Shown: piece after piece, positions 24,890 through 32,514 of the stretch
Layout: each line of letters starts with the position of its first letter
How positions within the stretch are numbered: the stretch's first letter is position 1
DNA from: JAOTVV01 sp041602035
GTDB taxonomy: Bacteria; Gemmatimonadota; Gemmatimonadetes; Gemmatimonadales; GWC2-71-9
Direction of reading: 5' to 3'
NCBI GenBank assembly: GCA_041602035.1
Contig: JBFIHA010000016.1
Span: 4,425-68,424 of the forward strand
DNA: 64,000 bases
Translations under genes and position numbers: made by a program
The notes under the pieces: generated by a model
The model's input: the letters and a program-made list of their open reading frames with translations, nothing else
The model's database searches: none
What the model was told of the DNA's origin: nothing

Positions 24890-24937
24890 AATATACCCCC
24901 CATACGAATGGCGGGAAACTGAGTCGGGATTCCCGCC
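24890..24937 (-). promoter_or_regulatory. ccm operon promoter with overlapping inverted repeat
   Basis: On the minus strand TTTCCC (24913-24918), a 17-base spacer and TATATT (24890-24895) form a sigma-70-like promoter whose start point would fall at about the ccmE ATG (24883). A perfect 8-bp inverted repeat GGCGGGAA-N12-TTCCCGCC at 24910-24937 covers the -35 element, so a bound regulator would block or steer polymerase. Confidence 0.6.
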
Positions 24938-24967
24938 CGGTGCGTACTATGGTATCCCTCAGGAACT

Positions 24968-25009
24968 CAAAAGTTCGTGATCGGCCCGTAAAGGTTTCCT
25001 TAGGCCGAT
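24968..25009 (-). terminator. Probable terminator of glpK
   Basis: Minus strand: ATCGGCC, inner pairs CCTTA/TAAGG around AAA, GGCCGAT (24980-25009), then a short TTTT at 24968-24971. It begins seven bases after the glpK stop. The T-run is short and displaced, so efficiency is uncertain. Confidence 0.5.
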
Positions 25010-25016
25010 TGGGCTC

Positions 25017-26528
25017 TCAGGACCCCCCCTCGCGGCTGCGCGCCCACCACAGGGCCGTCTCCACGGCCCGTTGCCACTCCCGGTATTCCGCGTCCCGTGC
25101 TCCCGCCGGGTGGAACCACTGATAGGACCGGCTCGCCAGGAAGTCTGCCGCGTTCCGCCACACGCCGGTGGCGAGCCCGGCGAGCCCGGCGGCCCCTAGG
25201 GCCGTGGTCTCCACCACATCGGGCCGCGCCACCGGGACGCCAAGCGTATCAGTTTGGAACTGGACGAGCCAGTCGTTGGCCGCCGCCCCGCCGTCGACCT
25301 TGAGCTCGGTGAGCGGCACCCCCGAGGCGGCACTCATCGCCTCCAGCACGTCACGCGTGCCGAATGCCATCGCCTCGAGGGCCGCACGAACCAGGTGCGC
25401 GCGCCTGCTGCCCCTGCTCAATCCCACGATCGTCCCACGGGCCTCGGGCTCCCAGTGGGGGGCCCCCAGACCCACGAAGGCGGGAACGAAATAGACCCCG
25501 CCCGTATCCGCCACTCCGGCCGCCAGCTCGGCGCTGTCCGAGGCCCGCTCGATGATCCCGAGTCCGTCGCGCAGCCATTGCATCGCCGCGCCGGCAATGA
25601 AGATCGACCCTTCCAGCGCATAGATCGGCGCCCCCGCCGCGTCACACGCCACGGTGGTCAACACCCCACGCGGTCCCCCCCCGTCGCTTCCCGTTTCCCG
25701 CTTCCCGCTTCCCCCAGCTCCAATCACCATGAGCAAGAACGCCCCCGTCCCGTACGTGTTCTTCCCCTGCCCGGGCTCCCAACAGCCCTGGCCGTAGAGC
25801 GCCGCCTGCTGGTCACCCGCGATGCCCGCGATCGGCAGCGCAGCGCCCAGGTGGACCGGATCCGCCACGCCCACGACCTCGCTGGAGCGGTGGATCGCTG
25901 GGAGGCTCTCGCGCGGCACACCGAACAGCTCGATTAGCTCCGGGTCCCAGTCGTGCGCCGTGATGTCGTACAGGAGCGTGCGCGATGCGTTGGTGTGATC
26001 GGTGACGTGGGCCGTTCCAGAGGTGAGCCGGTACGTGAGCCAGCTGTCGATGGTCCCGAAGGCGGCGCGTCCCTCGGCGGCGGCCCGCTGCACGTCCGGT
26101 ACCTCACGCAGCATCCACTCGATCTTCGTGCCCGAGAAATACGGATCCCACACCAGTCCGGTGCGCTCGGCAATCCACGCATCACCGCGCGCCGCGCGCA
26201 GCTCCCGGCAGCGACCGGCGGTGCGTCGATCCTGCCAGACCAGAGCTCGGCAGAGAGGCTCACCGCTCGTACGATCCCAGGCAACCACGGTCTCGCGCTG
26301 ATTGGTGATGCCGATGGCGGCCGGTGTCTCTTCGACCTGGGCCAGCGCCTCGCGCGCTACGTCCACGGTAACCCGCCAGATCTCCTCGGCGTCGTGCTCC
26401 ACCCACCCCGGCGCGGGGAAGTGCTGCGTGAACTCTCGGTAGGCTCGGGCCGCGACACGGCCATCGGCGGCAATGACCAGTGCCGTGGATCCCGTCGTCC
26501 CCTGATCGAGTGCAAGCACCGATGGCAT
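25017..26528 (-). CDS. glpK: Glycerol kinase
   Basis: 503 residues, full length. GlpK phosphorylates glycerol to sn-glycerol 3-phosphate. The FGGY-kinase phosphate loop LALDQGTTGSTALV opens the protein, INQRETVVAWDR and the substrate region GTKIEWML and DSWLTYRL follow, and ATP-site residues GIAGDQQAALYGQ are intact. Residues about 272-281 (GSGKRETGSD) are encoded by a TTCCCGN heptamer repeat that lengthens a surface loop by about nine residues compared with E. coli GlpK. No glpF or glpD is adjacent. hypB is divergent. Confidence 0.96.
   Translation of the reverse strand: MPSVLALDQGTTGSTALVIAADGRVAARAYREFTQHFPAPGWVEHDAEEIWRVTVDVAREALAQVEETPAAIGITNQRETVVAWDRTSGEPLCRALVWQDRRTAGRCRELRAARGDAWIAERTGLVWDPYFSGTKIEWMLREVPDVQRAAAEGRAAFGTIDSWLTYRLTSGTAHVTDHTNASRTLLYDITAHDWDPELIELFGVPRESLPAIHRSSEVVGVADPVHLGAALPIAGIAGDQQAALYGQGCWEPGQGKNTYGTGAFLLMVIGAGGSGKRETGSDGGGPRGVLTTVACDAAGAPIYALEGSIFIAGAAMQWLRDGLGIIERASDSAELAAGVADTGGVYFVPAFVGLGAPHWEPEARGTIVGLSRGSRRAHLVRAALEAMAFGTRDVLEAMSAASGVPLTELKVDGGAAANDWLVQFQTDTLGVPVARPDVVETTALGAAGLAGLATGVWRNAADFLASRSYQWFHPAGARDAEYREWQRAVETALWWARSREGGS
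25688..25715. repeat. TTCCCGN heptamer repeat inside glpK
   Basis: Units TTCCCGT, TTCCCGC, TTCCCGC and TTCCCCC run without interruption inside the glpK reading frame. The same element lies at 10905-10943. Units of 7 change the frame when their number changes by other than three, so the repeat could act as a phase-variable or hypermutable site. Confidence 0.75.
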
Positions 26529-26690
26529 CGTGTCCCCTCACACGGTCACGTCAGAACGGGCCCGCCACCGGAGCGCGCCCTCCGGACCGTCTCCGTCAGC
26601 GCCCGAGTTGTCAACCATCACCACCCCTTCACCGATTCTTCATCGTTTCCGACCTATCGTTCACACCCACATGCGTTCCGGGAAGCGATC

Positions 26691-27362
26691 ATGTCCATCC
26701 GAACGATCGACGTCCGCGAGAAGGTCATGGAAAAGAACGACGAGTTGGCACGCGAAGTTCGGCGCCGGCTGGAGGCGCACCGCGTCACCGCGTTCAACCT
26801 GGTCTCTTCACCCGGCGCCGGGAAGACCCTGCTGCTCGAGCGCACACTCAGCTGTCTCGGCGAGCACGTGGAGATCGCGGTGATCACCGGCGACGTGCAA
26901 ACCCAGAACGATGCCGAGCGCTTGGCGGCGCACACGAGCCGATTGGTCCACGCCGTCGTGACCGGGGGTGCCTGTCACCTCGACGCCCGGCAGACGCTGA
27001 GCGCACTCGAACAGATCGACTTGAACCGCACTGATCTCATCTTCATCGAAAACGTCGGCAACCTCGTGTGTCCAGCCAGCTGGGATTTGGGCGAAGAAGC
27101 CAAGATCGTGGTGTTCTCGGTCACGGAAGGTGAGGACAAGCCCCTCAAGTACCCCAAGGTGTTTCGCGAGGCGGACTACGCCGTACTGAACAAGATCGAC
27201 CTGCTCCCGTACCTCGATTTCGATGCCGAACTGGCGGTCGCGCACGGCAAGCGCATCAACCCCGACCTCCGCTTCTTCCGCACGTCGGCGCTGACTGGGG
27301 AGGGTCTGGACGAGTGGTGCACGTTCATCGAAGCCCACGTGCGGGATGCCATCGTCGCCTGA
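26691..27362 (+). CDS. hypB: Hydrogenase/urease nickel incorporation GTPase HypB
   Basis: 223 residues from the ATG at 26691; the open frame upstream is antisense to glpK. HypB is a SIMIBI-class GTPase that delivers nickel to NiFe-hydrogenase (with HypA). The P-loop SSPGAGKT, the metal-site pair GGACHLDA, the cysteine in NLVCPASWDLGE and the NKIDLLPYLDFD guanine motif are all present. The N-terminal histidine-rich and CXXCGC nickel store of some HypB proteins is absent. No hydrogenase, urease or other hyp gene is nearby, so it is an orphan here. Confidence 0.93.
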   Translation: MSIRTIDVREKVMEKNDELAREVRRRLEAHRVTAFNLVSSPGAGKTLLLERTLSCLGEHVEIAVITGDVQTQNDAERLAAHTSRLVHAVVTGGACHLDARQTLSALEQIDLNRTDLIFIENVGNLVCPASWDLGEEAKIVVFSVTEGEDKPLKYPKVFREADYAVLNKIDLLPYLDFDAELAVAHGKRINPDLRFFRTSALTGEGLDEWCTFIEAHVRDAIVA

Positions 27363-27378
27363 CCGACCACCTTCGTTG

Positions 27379-28407
27379 CTAAAGTGAGACGGCCGCGATC
27401 GCCGCGTTCAGCGGCGGTCGCAGTACCCCGCGGTCCGTCACGATCCCCGCAATCAGGGCCGCGGGCGTCACGTCGAACGCCGGGTTGAACGCCTGGACGC
27501 CCGGAGCAGCATCGATCTCCTCTGGACCCCGCTCCTCGATCGGGATCGCCTCACCCGTGGGTAGCGAGGCATCGAAGGTGCTGAGTGGTGCCGCGACGAA
27601 GAATGGAATGCCGTGGGCCTCGGCAAGTACCGCCAGCGCGTACGTGCCGATCTTGTTCGCCACATCCCCATTGGCGGCGATCCGATCGGCCCCCGTGATC
27701 ACGACATCGATCTCCCCGTTGGCCATGAGCGCGGCGGCAGCCCCGTCCACGATCACGCGGGCCGGAATGCCCGCCCGGGCCAGCTCCCATGCCGTGAGCC
27801 GGGCACCCTGACGCAGCGGCCGGGTCTCGGTGACCACGACATCAATGTCCATGCCGCGCGCGCGGGCTTCGGATATCACGGCGAGTGCCGTGCCGAGCCC
27901 GCCCGTGGCGAGCCGACCCGTATTACAGTGGGTGAGGACCGTCGAGCCCGGCGTGAGGAGGCCAACGCCAGCCTCCCCGATCGCGACGCACATCCCCGCC
28001 TCGATGTCCCAGATGCGTTGCGCCTCCTCTCGCAGCGCCTGCGACACCTCCCGTCCCCACGGGCCGTCCGCGAAGGCGGCGGCGCGCTGCCGCATCCGGT
28101 CGAGCGCCCACGTCAGGTTCACCGCTGTCGGACGGGTGGCCTCGAGACGATCCGCGGCCGAGTGGAGCCAGTCCGGGGTGAGCACTCCGGCGGCCGCGGC
28201 ATTCTCGGCAGCAGCCGCGAGCCCCATCGCCGCGGCAATCCCAATGAGCGGTGCGCCGCGTACCCGGAGCGACCGGATCGCCTCCGCCATCGTCTCGACA
28301 CTGCGGATATCGACGTACACCTCCTGGTCCGGCAGGCGCGACTGATCGAGAATCCTGACACCACTCGGCGTCCAGTCGATCGGTGAGAACGGCGCCGGGA
28401 TGGTCAC
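27379..28407 (-). CDS. mtnA: Methylthioribose-1-phosphate isomerase
   Basis: 342 residues, starting at a GTG that overlaps the upstream gene (GTGA). MtnA isomerises S-methyl-5-thioribose 1-phosphate to the ribulose form in methionine salvage. The family blocks are clear: RSLRVRGAPLIGIAAAMGL, TVLTHCNTGRLATGGLGTAL with the catalytic cysteine, and DVVITGADRIAANGDVANKIGTYALA with the catalytic aspartate. No other mtn gene is in the window. The downstream neighbour hypB is convergent. Confidence 0.95.
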   Translation of the reverse strand: MTIPAPFSPIDWTPSGVRILDQSRLPDQEVYVDIRSVETMAEAIRSLRVRGAPLIGIAAAMGLAAAAENAAAAGVLTPDWLHSAADRLEATRPTAVNLTWALDRMRQRAAAFADGPWGREVSQALREEAQRIWDIEAGMCVAIGEAGVGLLTPGSTVLTHCNTGRLATGGLGTALAVISEARARGMDIDVVVTETRPLRQGARLTAWELARAGIPARVIVDGAAAALMANGEIDVVITGADRIAANGDVANKIGTYALAVLAEAHGIPFFVAAPLSTFDASLPTGEAIPIEERGPEEIDAAPGVQAFNPAFDVTPAALIAGIVTDRGVLRPPLNAAIAAVSL

Positions 28408-29069
28408 GTGAGCGGCCTCGGCTCCCGGCGCTCGAGCAGATACACGACGGCCGTGATCGCGAGCGGTGTGACCAGACCGGATACCGCAACGACCGTGACG
28501 CTAGGTGGTACCGGCCCCAGGACGGCCACCACCTGCACCGCGGCGAGGAGCGCCACCAACACCACCAGCCCGCGCCGCAGCACCGCCGAGCGCGGGCGGG
28601 CCACCCACAAGAGAAACACGAGGCCCCCCAAGAGCAGCGCCAACTCGAGCGCCGTAGACAGCAGCGGGTATCGCCACAGGCCGAGGCCCACCGGATAACG
28701 GTTGCCGAAGAGCGGGAGCTGGGCCGGATGCACCAGGGCATCGAAGAGCCAGTGCACGAGGACCACGGTGCCAACCACCGCGGCTACTCCGCGCACGCGA
28801 CCGTACTGGGTGAAGGTATTGTATGCCATGACCGCCACGAGGGACCAGATGGCGGCGGCGCTGAGGCTGTGTGAGAACGGCACCGACACCAACTCGAGTG
28901 CATTGGTGGCAGTGAATCCCCGAACGATGCGAACCTGCTCCACGCCGAGCAGGAGGAAGCCGGCCCAGATCACATCGAGCAGCTGCGCCGCCAGCATCAA
29001 CGCCCAGAGGGGAATCGCACGATCCACGCCCTTCGCGACGAAGCCAGCGGCGTAGTGACCGACGAACAT
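28404..29069 (-). CDS. Polytopic membrane protein, function unknown
   Basis: 221 residues from the ATG at 29069, with GGAGG 13 bases upstream. Six or so membrane segments. The start MFVGHYAAGFVAKG and later VHWLFDALVHPAQLPLFG carry histidines and aspartate inside or next to membrane helices, a pattern seen in membrane-bound metal-dependent hydrolase-like families, so a metal site is possible. It overlaps the mtnA start (GTGA) and follows a 71-residue membrane protein gene by ten bases. I do not assign a function. Confidence 0.6.
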   Translation of the reverse strand: MFVGHYAAGFVAKGVDRAIPLWALMLAAQLLDVIWAGFLLLGVEQVRIVRGFTATNALELVSVPFSHSLSAAAIWSLVAVMAYNTFTQYGRVRGVAAVVGTVVLVHWLFDALVHPAQLPLFGNRYPVGLGLWRYPLLSTALELALLLGGLVFLLWVARPRSAVLRRGLVVLVALLAAVQVVAVLGPVPPSVTVVAVSGLVTPLAITAVVYLLERREPRPLT

Positions 29070-29079
29070 CAGACGGCTA

Positions 29080-29295
29080 CTACCTCCGTTCCGCCCGCGT
29101 CGTTCCGTCACCCGCGCGCCGCTTGCGGCGCTCGCGCACCCAGTAGCCGATCAGACCGCCGAACACGAGGCCACTCAGCATCACCGTCAGGAACTCGTTC
29201 TGGAGATCGGATTCCCCATGGATAATGTCACGAACCGCCGCGAGGTCGAGGGCCCCGAGGACAACGACGACCAGGACGAGCAGCAGCGTCTTCAT
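29080..29295 (-). CDS. Small two-helix membrane protein
   Basis: 71 residues: a hydrophobic N-terminal helix (about 2-22), a polar middle with D and E, a second helix (about 38-54), then a strongly basic tail (RERRKRR). The start overlaps the GGT stop by four bases. Function unknown. The basic end should face the cytoplasm. Confidence 0.55.
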   Translation of the reverse strand: MKTLLLVLVVVVLGALDLAAVRDIIHGESDLQNEFLTVMLSGLVFGGLIGYWVRERRKRRAGDGTTRAERR

Positions 29296-30917
29296 CGCTC
29301 ACGGTCGGCGGCGAGTGGCATCCGCACTACCACGCCGTCGCGTCGCGGATCGGCGGCCCCGGTCCACGTGCCTCGCTCCCGGGCGACGGCGTGCACGCCA
29401 CCGAAGTAGGCGTCAAGGTGTCCCGTTGACCCCTCTCGACGGAGCACCACGAACCCGTTCGACGCGAACGCCTCGCGCCATCGGTCGGCGTCCATGGGGT
29501 CCTCGGCATAAAGCCCACTATCCGGCACGACATGGAGCCGTGGCATGGCCACCGCGCGCTCGATATCGGCATACCCATCCATCCACAGCTCCGCCACCTG
29601 GACCACCGCCGAGATGATACGGGCGCTGCCTGGACTGCCGAGCGCGAGCACCGGCGTGCCGTCCCGAGCGACGATCGTGGGGCTCATCGAGGAGTACGGC
29701 ATCGCACCGGGGCGAAGGGCGAAGGGGTGGTCGGGGCTCCCGAGTTCGTATTCCCGCATGTAGTCGTTGTAGAGAAACCCGAGCGTCCCGTGGGCCACCT
29801 TGGCGCCGAAGGCGTAGTTGACGCTCTGTGTGACGCTCACGACCAGACCGTCACCATCGACCACCGAGAAGTGCGTCGTGTGTCCGTCGCCTTCGCCGAG
29901 CAGCGTGCGGGCCGTCGCCTTGTCCAGCTTCCGGCCCACCTCGTCCTCATAGCCGACGAGGTCGCGAATCGGATGGTCCCGACGCTCCTCGTGACCGACA
30001 CGCAGGGCGCGAGCCACGCGAATCGCGCGGTCTGACCTCCCTGGCCGGAGAGTGCCCGCCGGCGACTGCTCCAAGAGATTCAACATCGCAAGCACCACCC
30101 ATCCGCCGCCCGGTGGCGGGAGCGAGTAGACCTCGAACCCTCGATACGTCCCACGCAACGGCTCCATCTCGGCCGGCACCGGGAGGCCTACGAGATCGTC
30201 GAAGGTAAGCCACCCTCGGTGTTGGGCCATGTCGCGTGCGATCTCCCGTGCGAGCGTCCCGCGGTAGAACTCGTCCGCGCCGTCCGTGGCGAGACGGCGT
30301 AGCGTCTGTGCCAGCACCGGCTGCCGCCACACGGTTCCGGCCCGGGGCGCATTGCCGTCCTCGTCGAGGAACAGCCTCCGCGTCGCGGGATGTGTCGCGA
30401 GCTGGTCCGCATAGCGTTCCCACACGCTGGCCCCGAACGCACCGACGACAAAGCCATCTTCGGCGTACCGCACGGCCGGCTCGAGCAGGTCGGGCCAGGT
30501 CGCGCGGCCGCTTCCGTACGCGCGCCACGCGTGATCGAGCACGCGCACCGTCGTGGGGATCGTCGTGGCCCGGTGCCCGACGATGGCGGCGGCGGACGCA
30601 CGGCGCGGGGTGGCTCGGGGCGCGAACGAGGTCCCATTGATCACGACGGGCGGTCCTTCCGCTGGGTGCAGCAGGATCTGGGTCTGCCCTCCCAAGCCGG
30701 ACATCGCCGGCTCCGTCACGGCGAGCGCGAACGCGACCGCGACGGCCGCATCCACGGCATTCCCCCCTGCTAGCATCACGGCGATTCCTGCCTCGGCGGC
30801 CTGCGGTGTGGGCGCGGCCACGACCGCTACCGGATCGGCGCCGCGGTCCGCTGTCGGCGTGCACGCCGCAACGACGAGGAGCGCAAGGCCGACCGCTCGG
30901 CGTGGGGCGCTTACCAC
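29292..30917 (-). CDS. ggt: Gamma-glutamyltransferase, lipoprotein form
   Basis: 541 residues from the GTG at 30917, which overlaps the DinB stop by seven bases. The open frame upstream is not used because VVSAPRRAVGLALLVVAAC is a lipoprotein signal. GGT cleaves glutathione and gamma-glutamyl amides as an autoprocessed heterodimer. The nucleophile is Thr347 (GHTTHFSVVD), and the loops SPAMSGLGGQTQILL, LPPPGGGWV and GSPGSARIISAV are in place. Because it is anchored in the envelope, it would act on extracytoplasmic glutathione. Confidence 0.9.
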   Translation of the reverse strand: MVSAPRRAVGLALLVVAACTPTADRGADPVAVVAAPTPQAAEAGIAVMLAGGNAVDAAVAVAFALAVTEPAMSGLGGQTQILLHPAEGPPVVINGTSFAPRATPRRASAAAIVGHRATTIPTTVRVLDHAWRAYGSGRATWPDLLEPAVRYAEDGFVVGAFGASVWERYADQLATHPATRRLFLDEDGNAPRAGTVWRQPVLAQTLRRLATDGADEFYRGTLAREIARDMAQHRGWLTFDDLVGLPVPAEMEPLRGTYRGFEVYSLPPPGGGWVVLAMLNLLEQSPAGTLRPGRSDRAIRVARALRVGHEERRDHPIRDLVGYEDEVGRKLDKATARTLLGEGDGHTTHFSVVDGDGLVVSVTQSVNYAFGAKVAHGTLGFLYNDYMREYELGSPDHPFALRPGAMPYSSMSPTIVARDGTPVLALGSPGSARIISAVVQVAELWMDGYADIERAVAMPRLHVVPDSGLYAEDPMDADRWREAFASNGFVVLRREGSTGHLDAYFGGVHAVARERGTWTGAADPRRDGVVVRMPLAADRER

Positions 30918-31468
30918 CCGTCCCCCCGCTCGGGCGGCTCCGGGGCGGCCAGATACCGTCCTCGCAGGATGGCGAGGTGGTGTCTTTCGTGGCCCAGGAT
31001 GATCCATGGCACCGCCCGCACGCGCATCGTCGCCTCGTTGGCGGTCCCTTGCCGGTCCAGCATTGCGGCGCTCATGTCGCGAAACAGCGCCAGCGTGCTC
31101 GACCGGGCCACGTCGAGCTCCTCGAGGAGGTCGACGAGCGTTCGGCTGTCGTAGTTGCCGCGCGCCACGTAATCGTCCTGCTCGAAGCCTGGAAGCGGTG
31201 TCGTATCGGCGCGGCTGAAGCGCAATGCCCGATAGGCGAAGACGCGTTCGACGTCGATCAGGTGGCCGACAACCTCCTTGACACTCCATTTCCCGGCGGC
31301 GTAGCGATATCCTGCCTCTTGTTCGGAGAGCCCGCCAAGGAGCGCGCTCGTTTCCCGGCGCTGTGTCTCGAGCAGGGCGAGCACATCGCCCGCCGGGAGT
31401 CCGTCGAGGTACGTCTGATAGTAGGGGTCGTACTCTCCCGGCGTGGGAGGCGGGATCTTCGGCGGCAT
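30911..31468 (-). CDS. DinB-family protein
   Basis: 185 residues from the ATG at 31468, preceded by GGAG; an in-frame TTG six codons earlier is possible. The four-helix DinB fold is suggested by WSVKEVVGHLIDVERVFAYR (first metal histidine) and GHERHHLAILRGRYL (the other two) near the C-terminus. DinB superfamily members include thiol-dependent transferases using bacillithiol or mycothiol. The exact substrate is unknown. It is coupled to ggt, so a thiol-linked role is a reasonable guess. Confidence 0.85.
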   Translation of the reverse strand: MPPKIPPPTPGEYDPYYQTYLDGLPAGDVLALLETQRRETSALLGGLSEQEAGYRYAAGKWSVKEVVGHLIDVERVFAYRALRFSRADTTPLPGFEQDDYVARGNYDSRTLVDLLEELDVARSSTLALFRDMSAAMLDRQGTANEATMRVRAVPWIILGHERHHLAILRGRYLAAPEPPERGDGW

Positions 31469-31642
31469 GGTGCGGTGCTCCAGCAAGGACGACAGGAACT
31501 TACCGGTCGGATCGGCGGGTCACCATGGCGACCCTCGTACAACGGCCCGGCGGACACTCCTTCAAGCCGACCAGGGGGGCTGTCTATGAGTCGGTCGAGA
31601 AGAAGGCCACCGGGCCGCCGAGCCCGGCGCCGGCGGACGGCG

Positions 31643-32152
31643 TCAGGTGAACACGATTTCGCCCCCTGCGGCCATCTCGTAGAACTCGCCGACCGTGATC
31701 ACGTCCGTGATGTCGTCGACGAAATCCTCCCGCTCGAGCTTGAACATGTCGACCGAGGCCTTGCAGGCATACATGCCAGCTCCGGTATCGGCAATCATCT
31801 GCACGAACTCGCCAATCGGCGGGATGTCGAGCTTGTCCATCTCACGCATCATCATGTGAGTGACAAAGGCGGACACGCCCGGAATGGCACCCAGCAGCGT
31901 GGGCATGTGGAGCCCCGGATTGCCCACGGTGGCCACCTTGATCTTGTCCTGACGCTTCTTCACGATCGCGTCCATCCCGAAGAACGTGAAGAACACGTTG
32001 GCCTCGATGCCCTCCATCCGCGCCCCGTTGGCCATGATGAGGCCGGGGTAGATCCCCTCGAGCGACCCCTTCGAGATGATGATCGAGACCTTCTCGATTG
32101 CCTTCGGCGCCGACGCGGTGGTGACCACCGGCTCAGACATTGTCGTCGTCAT
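31643..32152 (-). CDS. DsrE/DsrF-like (DsrE2-type) sulfur-carrier protein
   Basis: 169 residues. AAAGGAG lies eight bases before the ATG. The core KVSIIISKGSLEGIYPGLIMANGARMEGIEANVFFTFFGMD and YACKASVDMFKL is the DsrE2 pattern, in which a single conserved cysteine carries persulfide sulfur. It is the third gene of an operon after the sulfide:quinone reductase and TusE-like genes. The family moves sulfane sulfur between proteins, so it should accept sulfur generated by the SQR. Confidence 0.85.
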   Translation of the reverse strand: MTTTMSEPVVTTASAPKAIEKVSIIISKGSLEGIYPGLIMANGARMEGIEANVFFTFFGMDAIVKKRQDKIKVATVGNPGLHMPTLLGAIPGVSAFVTHMMMREMDKLDIPPIGEFVQMIADTGAGMYACKASVDMFKLEREDFVDDITDVITVGEFYEMAAGGEIVFT

Positions 32153-32182
32153 GGTATCGTCTCCTTTATCGCGCAGTCCGGA

Positions 32183-32497
32183 TCAGACGCAGCCACGGGG
32201 CTTCGGAATCCCGGCCACGCGCGCAGCGAGCTTTGCCGGCCCCTTGGGGAACAACTGGTACAGCTCCTTCACCGGCACGCCCGATTCCTTGCCGAGTGAC
32301 CGGATGGACGGCGCCGTACCGTTCTCCATGAACTTGGCACGCAGGAACTCGATCACCTTCCAATGCCGGTCGGTGAGCGTGCCGATCCCGACCTCGTTCG
32401 CCATCTCCTGCGCGATCTCCTTGTTCCACTGCTCGGGCTTCTGCATATAGCCTTCGTGGTCGACGTCGACCTCGTATCCCGCAAGTGTTGCCGTCAT
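32183..32497 (-). CDS. TusE/DsrC-family sulfur relay protein, single-cysteine form
   Basis: 104 residues from the ATG at 32497, preceded by AAGGGGGG; a GTG overlapping the sqr stop is possible but lacks a spaced ribosome site. The C-terminal arm ends AGIPKPRGCV, with the penultimate Cys103. The second cysteine of true DsrC, 11 residues earlier, is Ala92. That makes it TusE-like rather than DsrC, and no dsrAB is present. It probably relays sulfane sulfur from the adjacent sqr and dsrE2-like proteins. Confidence 0.88.
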   Translation of the reverse strand: MTATLAGYEVDVDHEGYMQKPEQWNKEIAQEMANEVGIGTLTDRHWKVIEFLRAKFMENGTAPSIRSLGKESGVPVKELYQLFPKGPAKLAARVAGIPKPRGCV

Positions 32498-32514
32498 GCT
32501 TCCCCCCTTGTTGG

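Noticed and set aside
29292..31289. A longer 665-residue form of the gamma-glutamyltransferase
   Set aside because: The extension overlaps the DinB gene and would bury the lipoprotein signal inside the protein.
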